Below, piece after piece: positions 25,810-34,342 of a stretch of 36,182 nucleotides of DNA (the first letter of the stretch is position 1; the number at the start of each line of letters is the position of its first letter). Position numbers and translations under genes: made by a program. Origin of the DNA: Desulfobacterales bacterium. GTDB taxonomy: Bacteria > Desulfobacterota > Desulfobacteria > Desulfobacterales > Desulfosalsimonadaceae. Under the pieces are notes generated by a model. It did not search any database, had not been told where the DNA came from, and saw nothing but the letters and a program-made list of their open reading frames with translations. The DNA lies in NCBI GenBank assembly GCA_018399235.1, contig JAGYOX010000018.1, positions 1 to 36,182 of the forward strand, read 5' to 3'.

Positions 25810-26142
25810 TGAAGAAACCAATGCCTGACCGCTTCAAATTTAATCGAATGGAATTGGCCGGTTCCTTGGGGGATCTCGGGACGCTGCTGCCCATTGCCAT
25901 TGCCATGATCTTAATCAATGGCATCAGCCCGCTGGGATTGTTTTTCTCCATCGGTGTCTATTATATTATCTCCGGATTATATTTTGGCATTACGGTTCCG
26001 GTACAGCCCATGAAGGTCATCGGGGCCTATGCCATCGCCACCGCCATGAGTCCGCATCACTTTGGCGTCCAACCTGGCGGCGGGATTTATTGCGGGGATG
26101 ATCGTGGCTCAAATTTTGAGATGGGAAAAATTGACAGTATAA
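25809..26142 (+). pseudogene. MOT1-type molybdate/sulfate transporter reduced by internal deletion
   Basis: The first 85 or so codons encode a MOT1-family N-terminus: AGSLGDLGTLLPI, a membrane segment to GISPLGLFFSIGVYY, and VPVQPMKVIGAYAIATAMSP, all typical of these permeases. A full protein should be over 350 residues with about ten helices. Here the frame leaves the family after AMSPHH. From 26059 a different frame reads SNLAAGFIAGMIVAQILRW and stops at 26142, which resembles the last helix of the same family. The simplest reading is a deletion that removed the middle and shifted the frame. The annotated frame continues to 26177 with unrelated sequence. The gene should be dead. Alternatives are a sequencing or assembly gap. 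Confidence 0.65.
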
Positions 26143-26173
26143 GGCTTGGTAAAAATATCCAGAAAGAAAAAAG

Positions 26174-26857
26174 ATGAAGGTCTTAAATGATTTTAAGCCC
26201 CGTATTAACAATGCGGAGTTAAGAAAACACCTGTGCCTGAGTTCAGGCAGCGAGGAATGGAAAAAAGTACAGGCTCTAATAGAGCGGGGCCTCCCGCTGA
26301 TTAAGCCTAAATGCGTCTACAAGGCATGTTATATTAAACAAAAAAACAGTGATACAGTCGTCCTTGAGGGGATTAGTTTTAAAAGCCGGGTGTTGAGAAA
26401 AAATCTTGAAGCTGCGGAAAAAGCTTTTCCTTTTGTCGTCACAATCGGCGATGGGTTGGAGAAAGAAGCGAAGGCTGAAGCGGATTTCCTTGAACAGTAT
26501 TATATTGACATCATCGGCAACGTGGTCCTCCAGGATGTAATAAAGGATTTGCGTGCTCACCTGCAAAACGAATACAAGCTGGAAAAAATATCCTATATGA
26601 GCGTGGGATCGCTTAAGGATTGGCCGATCCAGCAGCAACAGCAGCTTTTTTCCCTGCTTGGCGATGTCTATCAGGCGATCGGTGTGCAGCTCGCACCAAG
26701 CATGCTCATGCACCCGACTAAGTCTGAATCGGGTATATTTTTTCCCACTGAAGTTACCTTCCTAAACTGCCAATTGTGTCCACGGAAAGATTGCCCTTCC
26801 AGAAAAGCGGCTTTTGACAAGGAAATGGCCCGTGAATACGGCGTGCTGGGCGTCTGA
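26174..26857 (+). CDS. MetH activation-domain protein (B12-dependent)
   Basis: The 227-residue protein matches the activation domain of cobalamin-dependent methionine synthase as a stand-alone protein. The C-terminal half has GSLKDWPIQQQQQLFSLLGD, then VQLAPSMLMHPTKSESGI and CQLCPRKDCPSRKAAFD, the typical block with three Cys residues. In MetH the domain binds S-adenosylmethionine and reactivates oxidised cobalamin; stand-alone versions are widespread in anaerobes and probably reactivate corrinoid proteins. ATG 26174 follows an A-rich GAAAGAAAAAAG. It begins just after the broken transporter and may be the last gene of that operon. The partner corrinoid protein is not in this window. Confidence 0.85.
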   Translation: MKVLNDFKPRINNAELRKHLCLSSGSEEWKKVQALIERGLPLIKPKCVYKACYIKQKNSDTVVLEGISFKSRVLRKNLEAAEKAFPFVVTIGDGLEKEAKAEADFLEQYYIDIIGNVVLQDVIKDLRAHLQNEYKLEKISYMSVGSLKDWPIQQQQQLFSLLGDVYQAIGVQLAPSMLMHPTKSESGIFFPTEVTFLNCQLCPRKDCPSRKAAFDKEMAREYGVLGV

Positions 26858-26941
26858 GAAATTAGATGTTTTGACTTTTATATCAAAGAAGTTTTCCGTC
26901 GTTTGGTAATAGGGGTACAAAGTGACGAATATTTTTTTATT

Positions 26942-26955
26942 TTGACTTAGGTCAA
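26942..26955. promoter_or_regulatory. HcpR/FNR-type operator upstream of hcp
   Basis: TTGAC, TTAG, GTCAA is a perfect 5-4-5 inverted repeat flanked by T and A, 72 bases before the hcp start. It matches the reported consensus for HcpR, the CRP/FNR-family regulator of hybrid cluster protein in deltaproteobacteria. A partial -10 (TATGTA at 26973-26978) follows. No hcpR gene is in this window. Confidence 0.65.
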
Positions 26956-27026
26956 AGCGATAGAAATATTTTTATGTAAAAAGAGAACAAACAGACGGAA
27001 AAAATCTTAAAAAAAAGGAGTAACCC

Positions 27027-28673
27027 ATGTTTTGTTTTCAATGTCAGGAAACCGCTAAAAATAAGGGATGTACAGTCAAAGGGGTTTGTGGAAAACCAGA
27101 GAATACGGCCGATTTGCAGGACCTTCTTATCTATGTATGCAAAGGGATCTCAGTATATGGTGTGCAATTGAAAGCGCAGGGCACCGTGGATAAAGAGGCC
27201 GCCCACTTCATTTGCAAGGCGCTCTTTACCACCATTACCAATGTCGCATGGTCGGATGACGTGATTATCGATCGGATCAAGGAAGGCTTAAAGGTCCGGG
27301 AATCGGTAAAAGAAAAACTTGGCGCCCCCATATCCGATACCCTTCCGGACTGCGCCACATGGTATGCGGATAATAAGGAGCAGATTCTTGTCAAGGCAAA
27401 ATCCGATGGGGTTCGTATTACAGCGACAGAGAATGAGGATGCGCGATCCCTTCGGGAACTTTTGATTATCGGCATCAAGGGCATCGCCGCTTATGCCGAT
27501 CACGCCGCTATCCTCGGCAAGGAAAAAGATAAAATTTACGGATTCTTAATGGAGGCCCTGGCCTCAACCACCAAAGACCTCTCAACCGATGAGATGATCA
27601 ATATGGTCATGAAGGCGGGGGATACGGCTGTTAACACCATGGCGCTTCTGGATGAGGCCAATACCAATGCCTACGGAAATCCCGAGATCACGGAGATCAA
27701 CATCGGGGTGCGGAATAACCCCGGCATCCTGATCAGCGGCCATGATTTAAAGGATATGGAGGAGCTTTTAAAGCAGACCGAGGGCACAGGCGTGGATGTC
27801 TACACACACGGGGAAATGCTGCCGGCCAACTGCTATCCGGAATTCAAGAAGTATGACCACTTCGTCGGCAACTATGGGGGATCCTGGTGGCATCAGAACA
27901 AGGAGTTTGAGTCCTTTAACGGCCCGCTCATCCTGACCACCAACTGCCTGATCCCAATAAAGAAGGACAATACCTACCTGGACCGGCTGTTTACCACAGG
28001 CGTAGTCAATTACGACGGCGCCGGCCACATTGCGGACCGCCCTGCCGGCGGGATCAAAGATTTCTCCCCGGTCATCGAGATGGCGAAAAAATGCCGGCCG
28101 CCGGAGTCAATTGAATCCGGTAAAATCATGGGCGGATTTGCCCATAACCAAGTGCTGGCCCTGGCTGACAAGGTTGTTGAAGCGGTCAAGTCCGGAGCCA
28201 TTAGGCGCTTTGTGGTCATGGCGGGCTGCGACGGCCGGCAGAAATCCCGCAGCTACTACACCGAGGTGGCCCAGAACCTGCCTAAAGACACGGTAATCCT
28301 GACCGCCGGCTGCGCCAAGTACCGCTACAACAAGCTGGACCTGGGCGATATCGGCGGCATCCCGCGGATACTGGATGCGGGCCAGTGCAACGACTCCTAC
28401 TCCCTTGTCGTGATCGCGCTGAAATTAAAGGAGGCCTTCGGGCTGGACAATATCAACGAGCTGCCCATCTCCTATGATATCGCCTGGTATGAGCAGAAGG
28501 CCGTGGCCGTGCTGCTGGCGCTTTTGAGCCTTGGCGTTCAGGGTATCCGGTTAGGCCCCACCCTTCCGGCTTTTCTTTCCCCCAACGTGGTTAACGTGCT
28601 TGTGGAAAAGTTTGATATCAAGCCCATTGGAGAAGTTGAGGTCGATATTGCCGCGATGATGGCCGGAAAATAA
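27027..28673 (+). CDS. hcp: Hybrid cluster protein (hydroxylamine reductase)
   Basis: The 548-residue cytoplasmic enzyme carries a 4Fe-4S and a hybrid 4Fe-2S-2O cluster. It reduces hydroxylamine in vitro and acts in nitric oxide and nitrosative stress. The N-terminal cysteines Cys3, Cys6, Cys15 and Cys21 in [21 protein letters not shown] are the anaerobe-type spacing. Later [26 protein letters not shown], and [13 protein letters not shown] with [12 protein letters not shown] carry the hybrid-cluster ligands. Length is normal. The start has an AAAGGAG ribosome site. It has its own promoter with an HcpR-type box and is followed by a decayed CBS fragment and a multiheme cytochrome that may act on related nitrogen or sulfur oxyanions. 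Confidence 0.95.
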   Translation: MFCFQCQETAKNKGCTVKGVCGKPENTADLQDLLIYVCKGISVYGVQLKAQGTVDKEAAHFICKALFTTITNVAWSDDVIIDRIKEGLKVRESVKEKLGAPISDTLPDCATWYADNKEQILVKAKSDGVRITATENEDARSLRELLIIGIKGIAAYADHAAILGKEKDKIYGFLMEALASTTKDLSTDEMINMVMKAGDTAVNTMALLDEANTNAYGNPEITEINIGVRNNPGILISGHDLKDMEELLKQTEGTGVDVYTHGEMLPANCYPEFKKYDHFVGNYGGSWWHQNKEFESFNGPLILTTNCLIPIKKDNTYLDRLFTTGVVNYDGAGHIADRPAGGIKDFSPVIEMAKKCRPPESIESGKIMGGFAHNQVLALADKVVEAVKSGAIRRFVVMAGCDGRQKSRSYYTEVAQNLPKDTVILTAGCAKYRYNKLDLGDIGGIPRILDAGQCNDSYSLVVIALKLKEAFGLDNINELPISYDIAWYEQKAVAVLLALLSLGVQGIRLGPTLPAFLSPNVVNVLVEKFDIKPIGEVEVDIAAMMAGK

Positions 28674-28689
28674 GGCATCTTGAAAATAA

Positions 28690-28809
28690 ATGACACAGTC
28701 CATGTCTGCTAAAGATCTTGTGACCAGTGAAGTTATTACAGTTTTTGAGGATACAGCGCCAACCGAAGCTGCAGATAATAGAATTCTTAATTCATCCCCT
28801 CTAAATTGA
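28690..28809 (+). pseudogene. Remnant of a CBS-domain protein
   Basis: A 39-codon frame starts with MTQSMSAKDLVTSEVITVFED and then TAPTEAADNRIL, matching the first strand and helix of a CBS domain (compare the usual MTKDVITVSPDTSVEEAA pattern). It ends in a TGA after about half a domain and nothing CBS-like follows in any frame. It is too short to fold as a CBS domain. It starts 17 bases after hcp. Confidence 0.5.
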
Positions 28810-28950
28810 CTGTTGATTAAAATTATATTATTTAACCAAAGGCTGGAGTGAAATTCATGAATTCCAACTCCCACAACCCAACTTTTTTTGTTCTATTGGC
28901 TTATATTTTTGTATGTTATAATTTTCCATATATGCCTATAAGGAGGGTTT

Positions 28951-31089
28951 ATGGCCATAAAATTGTTCCGAATATTATCACTAATCCTTTTTTTGTCGGC
29001 TATTTCTGTCGCACCCTATCCAACGATTATCTCTGTAGCCAAAGGCAGCACCCAAAGCGTTGATCTGGATTCCAGTGGTGGCTCATCCAAAGCCGACCAA
29101 TGGACCGCACCGGATCAGGCGAAAGCCATTGCCTGGGCACGACAGACTGTTCCTTTTGTTAAGGATATCTTGGATGAGAGCTGGTTGTCCCGGCAACAAC
29201 GGCTGAGAGATCAGGGAATCGACATCAATGACATTTATAGGACCTATTTTTTATTGAACAGTCCCATCATTAAAAAACAGGAGGATAATAACGGACCGGT
29301 TCGGTTTATGCATGCCAGACACGCGGCAACAGTCAAAGACTGTTCGCTTTGCCACCATTATAGCCCTAAAGATCCCGCTGCAAAAGAAACTACGCGGTGC
29401 TCGGCCTGCCATCAAGAGCCGAACCACCCGAAGGCACCTGACCGCATCGGGTTGAAAGCCGCTTATCATCAGCAATGCATCAACTGCCACAAGGATATGA
29501 AACAGGGACCGGTGGAATGTAACGGGTGTCATCAAAGCAATGTTCCGGATCATCAGTACATGGTTAATCTCCCGCCCAATCCGGAGCCTGCGGAAGTCAC
29601 CAGTGGATGCCTCATGTGCCACGAAGATGCCGGAAAGGATATGCTGTCCTCTTCTCATTGGCTGTGGCGGGGCCCTTCGCCATATACAAAACACCATCGA
29701 GAAGCCGATGAGCACGGAAAAGCGACAACAGCAATAAACAACTTCTGAATCAGCATTATCAGCAACGAGGCTCGTTGCACAAGCTGTCATGCCGGTTACG
29801 GATGGAAAGATGAAACCTTTGATTTTTCCGATATGTCAAAAATAGACTGCCTGGTGTGCCATGATACCACGGGTACCTATGAAAAAAGCCCGACCAAAGC
29901 CGGGATGCCCGTGCCATCCCTTGATCTGACAAAAATTGCCAAAAAGGTGGGACATACCAGCCGGCAATCCTGCGGCACCTGCCATTTCAGCGGCGGCGGG
30001 GGCGATGCCGTGAAGCATGGGGACATGTCCAAAGATCTTTTCTACCCCAAAAGAAACTGTGATGTTCATATGGGCGGTTATGATTTTCAATGCTCCGACT
30101 GTCATGAGACGCAAAACCACAAAATTTCAGGTCGCAGTTCATCCGTGCCCGTAACGGAAGCCACGCAGGAATGTGAAGTTTGCCACACGCGAACACCGCA
30201 CTATGGGGATGATCTTTTGGACCACCATTTGAACCGGCATTGTGAACATATTGACTGCAACACCTGCCATTCGCCTGTCTATGCCAAATGCAGCCCTACT
30301 AAGGTTTGGTGGGATTGGTCAAAGGCCGGGGACAAAACCCGCGAGCCTGTATTGGATAAATACGGCATGCCGGATTATAATTGGAAAAAGGGAGAGTTCA
30401 GATGGAAAGAATCTGCCAAGCCCGTATATGCATGGTACAGGGGGGCAATGGAACGCGTGATCCTTGGAGATCAGATTGATTTAGATGCGCCTGTTATCAA
30501 CATTACCGAACCTGTAGGAGCATTCAATGACCCCAAATCCAGAATCACCCCGTTTAAGATTATGAAAGGCGTCCAAGCGGCGGATGCAGAAAACAAATAT
30601 CTATTGGTTCCCCATTTGTTCCCGAAAAACAAATCGGATGATACCGCCTACTGGAAGCATCTGGACTGGAACAAGGCATTTGAAGCCGGCATGGCGGAAG
30701 CGGGTTTGCCTTACAGCGGCAAATATACATGGGTGGAAACAAGGATGCATTGGCGGATTGAGCACGAGGTGATGCCGGCGGAAATGGCACTCTCGTGCGT
30801 ACACTGCCATAAGAGCATGCGAGGGGAAAAGACCTGTAACCGCTGTCACCAGGATCAAAAAGATATAGATGCCATGGCACTGATCCATCGCGGTACGGAT
30901 TTTAAGAAAATGAAAGCCGCGGGCCGCGATGTCGAAGATCTCATCGGCAGTACGGACTATATTGATTTTAAAGCCTTGGGGTATGAGGGCGATCCTATTA
31001 TCCATGGGGGTCGCTTTAAAAAGCTACCACTTGGGAAAACAGCATCGGATGATGGTTTTTGGGGCTTCGGCAAACTCTTCAAAGAATAA
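28951..31089 (+). CDS. Selenocysteine-containing multiheme cytochrome c: c3-like domain fused to OTR-like domain
   Basis: Read through one in-frame TGA (29746-29748, residue 266), this is a 712-residue periplasmic cytochrome. A signal peptide (residues about 1-30) is followed by a tetraheme c3-like domain with CXXCH motifs from residues 131 to 194. An octaheme-tetrathionate-reductase-like domain with nine more motifs runs from residue 220 to the end, making 13 CXXCH in all. OTR hallmarks flank the TGA: WLWRGPSPYTK and TAINNF before it, CTSCHAGYGW and MSKIDCLVCHDTTG after it. I recall Cys following INNF in relatives, so TGA replaces Cys. OTR reduces tetrathionate, and also nitrite and hydroxylamine in vitro. 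Without selenium translation would end at 29748 and the rest would be lost. The start has AAGGAGGG. A decayed gene with a point mutation is the alternative. Confidence 0.8.
29751..29786 (+). promoter_or_regulatory. Candidate bacterial SECIS hairpin for the in-frame TGA
   Basis: Just after the TGA the message can form GCAACGA (29762-29768), a GGC loop (29769-29771) and TCGTTGC (29772-29778), seven perfect pairs. A lower four-pair stem CAGC (29751-29754) with GCTG (29783-29786) closes a 7+4 internal loop. Twenty bases separate the TGA from the loop and the loop begins with G. Both fit the known bacterial SECIS rule of a small G-containing apical loop 16-37 bases downstream. It is coding sequence too, so chance is not excluded. 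Confidence 0.7.
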
Positions 31090-31114
31090 TTCGTAAGGGA
31101 ACGCTCGTATTGCA

Positions 31115-31148
31115 AATACGATATCCGGCCTAATACGATATCCGGCCT
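31115..31148 (+). repeat. Perfect tandem duplication of 17 bases
   Basis: AATACGATATCCGGCCT occurs twice head to tail, at 31115-31131 and 31132-31148, in the 133-base gap between the convergent cytochrome and regulator genes. The first copy also pairs with CGTATT at 31106-31111. It looks like a recent slippage product. Confidence 0.7.
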
Positions 31149-31222
31149 CAGCCGTTTTAAGCTGATTCGCCGCGGCATATTTTCATGGGCCCAATTGCAG
31201 TGGCGGTTTATATTCGAAAGCT

Positions 31223-31876
31223 TTAATTGGCAATCATCCCGGTTTTGATGGCATATCGAACAAGACTGGCAACATTATAAATCTCGAGTTTCTCCATCAG
31301 GCTGGCCCGGTGCTTGGCTACAGTTTTGGGGCTGATGTTTAATATTTCAGCCACTTCATTAATACTATGCCCCGAAATAATGACCCGGAAGACTTCTTTC
31401 TCTCTTTTTGTCAATAAATTATATTTATTATGGACCGGCTTTTCCTCGGACTGCCTCAAAAAGTTTTCAATAATTTCAGTTTTTATTTCGGAACCCAGAA
31501 AAAATCCGCCTTTGCAAACGCTTTTTATGGCGTCCACCAACTCAGAAAACGGCGCAGTCTTCAAGATATAGCCCGCGCTCCCGCACTGTAGCGCCTGACG
31601 CACATCTTGCTGCTTCAAACTCGAAGCCATGACAATGACACGGGTATTGGGCACAGAGGCATGAATTAGACGAATCGTGTCGAAATCGGTGAACATCGGA
31701 AGCATTGATTCCAACAAAACGATATCCGGGTGCCGTTTTTTTACCTTTACCACCGTATCATCACTAGTACTGTCTTCACCAACAATCTCAAAGTCGTCCA
31801 CCTCTCTCAGCAATGCCACCAATGCTTCCCGAACCATTAAATTATGATCGCTAATAAATATCCTAACTTTATTCAT
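31223..31876 (-). CDS. LuxR/NarL-type response regulator with degenerate receiver site
   Basis: The 217-residue protein has a receiver domain (about residues 1-120) and a C-terminal LuxR helix-turn-helix (about 150-210) with LTKREKEVFRVIISGHSINEVAEILNISPKTVAKHR, of which the HTH is intact. In the receiver the normal DD pair is Ser9-Asp10 and the phosphorylation site is Glu56 in IVLLESMLP instead of Asp. Ser and Lys of the later switch (MASS and YILKTA) remain. Glu at this place often mimics phosphorylation, so the protein may be constantly active or regulated by other means. It is convergent with the cytochrome gene. No sensor kinase is adjacent. The targets are unknown. Confidence 0.88.
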   Translation of the reverse strand: MNKVRIFISDHNLMVREALVALLREVDDFEIVGEDSTSDDTVVKVKKRHPDIVLLESMLPMFTDFDTIRLIHASVPNTRVIVMASSLKQQDVRQALQCGSAGYILKTAPFSELVDAIKSVCKGGFFLGSEIKTEIIENFLRQSEEKPVHNKYNLLTKREKEVFRVIISGHSINEVAEILNISPKTVAKHRASLMEKLEIYNVASLVRYAIKTGMIAN

Positions 31877-31960
31877 GGTATTTTCCCCATTTCTAAATGA
31901 CTCAAGGTTTTTCTCTACAACTTAACAATATATATTATTATTATTCTGATATGTTCCACC

Positions 31961-32036
31961 GTTGTCATTCCGAGGAACGAAAGTGACGAGGAATCTTGTT
32001 TGTTAAAGATTTCTCGCTATCGCTCGAAATGACAAC
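31961..32036. repeat. Palindromic extragenic repeat element
   Basis: GTTGTCATTCCGAG at 31961-31974 pairs with CTCGAAATGACAAC at 32023-32036 with one mismatch. Inside, CGAGGAATCTT (31988-31998) pairs with AGATTTCTCG near 32008-32017. This nested hairpin is a pattern I recall as a widespread dispersed repeat (GTCATTCCGAG...GAAATGAC) in several phyla. Confidence 0.6.
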
Positions 32037-32295
32037 ACCGGATGAATCACCTTAGCGCCTCTGTCCCATAATAAATAATTAATATACCACTTATATTGTT
32101 TTGTAAAGTTTTGAGTTGAAGATTATTTCAGGTTACCCTTACAACCTATAAGCCGTTTCCTTATCTTAGATATGAAGGATTCTGTCTTTTCTATAGATTT
32201 GCTACTAATTCAAAGCATACAAAATTCAAAAAATTTTCTTGTTTGGGAAGAATCCGTCACTTTCCAACCGATAAGAATATAAACCGATAAAATAT

Positions 32296-32324
32296 TTGAC
32301 ATAAACAGATCTTTAATTTATTGT
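32296..32324 (+). promoter_or_regulatory. Candidate sigma-70 promoter of the acyl-CoA synthetase gene
   Basis: A perfect TTGACA at 32296-32301 is followed after 17 bases by TATTGT at 32319-32324 (four of six matches). Transcription would start about 53 bases before the ATG at 32384. Confidence 0.45.
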
Positions 32325-32383
32325 TCTGATATTTAAACTGTGTTTCCGAATCAGACCCACCCCCATTTACAGGAGCTTTAGCC

Positions 32384-34120
32384 ATGACAGAGACGCATTG
32401 GCCGACAAATTACTGGCCGGAAAACGTTGCCTTTGATGTTAATGATTATGATCGAACCCTTTTTTCCCTTTTAGACGAGGCGGCCAACGATTATCCTGAC
32501 CAGGTCTACACGGTTTTCAATGATGGGACGCAAACCTTCGCCCAAGTCAAAGATAAGGCAGACCGGATAGCCCATTTTTTGGCAGCCAATGGTATTAAAA
32601 AGGGGGATCGGGTCGCCATTTTCCTGCCCAATATCCCCCATTATCCGCCCATCTTCTTCGGCATTCTAAAAGCCGGGGCGGTCTGTGTGACATGTAACCC
32701 CCTTTATACTGGCTCGGAATTGAATTATCAACTCAAAGACGCCGGAGCCAAAGCCGTTTTCTGCATGGACCACCCGGAGTTTTATCCCACAACGGTCGAA
32801 GCTATAAAGAATACGGATGTCAATACGGTTGTAATTTGTAACGTGAAATCTTATTTGCCGAAATTTAAAGCCATTCTGGGCGGCTTGTTAGGAAAAATTC
32901 CCAAGGCCGACCAGTATGAACCCGACCACCTGTTTTTCGACCAGATCGTCGAATCGTCCAAACCGGAACCCCCAAAAGTAGATATCGATCCGTTTGAAGA
33001 CCTGGCATTAATCATCTATACGGGCGGTACCACCGGCGTACCCAAGGGTGCGGCGCTCTCCCACACCAACTTCACCTATAATTTAAGAGCCCTTGAAGAA
33101 TGGGGAAGGCTGCAGCATGAACCTGACGGGCCGATGGAACAACTCCGAAAAGGCGGATTCCATACATATTTAGGCGTTCTTCCCTGGTACCACAGCTTCG
33201 GCATGACGGTCTGCATGTTGGCGGCTTGCGGAACCGGCAGCCGATTGATCTGTATCCCCGATCCTCGTGCAGGCAACCCCCCGTTTACCGAAGTCTTAAA
33301 AGCCGTGCAGAAATACAAGGCAACCATTATGCCGGCTGTTCCTACCGTTTTTGTGGCATTTACCAACCATCCCCTGCTCGACAAATATGATCTGACCTCT
33401 CTTATGGGATGCTTTTCAGGCGGTGCGCCGCTGCCGCCCGAGGTCTGCAAACAGTTTGAGGCCAAGACCGGCGCGGTAATATTTGAAGGATACGGATTGA
33501 GCGAGACCGCCCCCGTCGCCTCTGCCAACCCAACCATTCGATCCGGCCGAAAAATTGGAACCATTGGATTCCCCGTGCCCGGCACAGACATCAAAATACT
33601 TGATATTGAAACCGGCTTAAATGAAATGCCCCGAGGGGCTGACGGTGAAATCGGTATCCACGGCCCCCAGGTAATGAAAGGTTATTGGAACAAGCCCGAA
33701 GAGAATGAGGCTGTTTTCCGCGAGATTGAGGGCAAGCGGTATTTTCTTACCGGTGATGTCGGCCATGTCGATGAAGACGGCTATATTGTCATTACGGACC
33801 GCAAAAAAGATCTGATTATTGTTGGTGGTTTTAATGTATATCCGCGGGAAATTGAAGACATGCTTTTTCAACATCCCAAAGTCGCCATGGCCGCTGTGGT
33901 GGGCATTCCGGACAGCAAAAGCGGCGAAGCGGTCAAAGCATACGTCCAGCTCAAGGAAGGGGAAACGGCTACTGAAGATGAGATTAAAGAGTTTTGCAAA
34001 GAAAACCTGGCCGGTTACAAGCGGCCCAAGGCCATAGAATTTCATGAATCCCTGCCGGTATCACCGGTTGGTAAAGTCCTGCGTCGAAAATTGCGGGAAG
34101 AGGAATCAAACCAAGGTTAA
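32384..34120 (+). CDS. AMP-forming long-chain fatty acid--CoA ligase (FadD-like)
   Basis: The 578-residue enzyme activates a fatty acid to its acyl-CoA. It has IIYTGGTTGVPKG near residue 210, YGLSETAP in the middle, YFLTGDVGHVDEDGYI and DRKKDLIIVGGFNVYP near the hinge, and the C-terminal PVSPVGKVLRRKLR with the catalytic Lys. This is the FadD group, distinct from the synthetase at 9600 by lid and tail. ATG 32384 has an AGGAG ribosome site. It stands alone with its own promoter and a strong terminator. The outer-membrane transporter-like gene after it may bring in its substrate, but the terminator separates them. Confidence 0.92.
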   Translation: MTETHWPTNYWPENVAFDVNDYDRTLFSLLDEAANDYPDQVYTVFNDGTQTFAQVKDKADRIAHFLAANGIKKGDRVAIFLPNIPHYPPIFFGILKAGAVCVTCNPLYTGSELNYQLKDAGAKAVFCMDHPEFYPTTVEAIKNTDVNTVVICNVKSYLPKFKAILGGLLGKIPKADQYEPDHLFFDQIVESSKPEPPKVDIDPFEDLALIIYTGGTTGVPKGAALSHTNFTYNLRALEEWGRLQHEPDGPMEQLRKGGFHTYLGVLPWYHSFGMTVCMLAACGTGSRLICIPDPRAGNPPFTEVLKAVQKYKATIMPAVPTVFVAFTNHPLLDKYDLTSLMGCFSGGAPLPPEVCKQFEAKTGAVIFEGYGLSETAPVASANPTIRSGRKIGTIGFPVPGTDIKILDIETGLNEMPRGADGEIGIHGPQVMKGYWNKPEENEAVFREIEGKRYFLTGDVGHVDEDGYIVITDRKKDLIIVGGFNVYPREIEDMLFQHPKVAMAAVVGIPDSKSGEAVKAYVQLKEGETATEDEIKEFCKENLAGYKRPKAIEFHESLPVSPVGKVLRRKLREEESNQG

Positions 34121-34210
34121 TTTCCATATAAAAAACAAAAAGATTTTAAATTTGCCTGAACAAAAGTTAATCCAAGGTCTATTAGGTATTCGACCAAAAA
34201 ATAACTCATA

Positions 34211-34243
34211 AAGGATTGAGATAGATTCTCAATCCTTTTTTTT
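34211..34243 (+). terminator. Rho-independent terminator
   Basis: AAGGATTGAGA, a TAGAT loop and TCTCAATCCTT form eleven perfect pairs, followed directly by a T-run to 34243. It closes the transcript of the synthetase gene ending at 34120. Confidence 0.9.
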
Positions 34244-34342
34244 GCCCAGGCAGGCTTTTTTATAGTTTTACCCTGCCAAGCCCTCAAGTAATCTCACAGA
34301 TCAGCTTTTTTCAAAGCCATAACAGTTAAAAAGGGGAGAGAT

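Larger units (their letters stand above)
31877..32383. other. Intergenic region with repeat hairpin and promoter
   Basis: This 507-base gap between divergent genes contains a 76-base palindromic repeat (31961-32036) and a likely promoter for the synthetase gene (32296-32324). The rest is AT-rich; no gene or RNA was recognised. Confidence 0.6.

Noticed and set aside
28951-29748. Annotating two separate cytochromes, 28951-29748 and 29833-31089
   Set aside because: Both parts are in the same frame, the gap between them is open and encodes a heme motif, and the second would lack a signal peptide needed for heme attachment. One read-through protein fits better.
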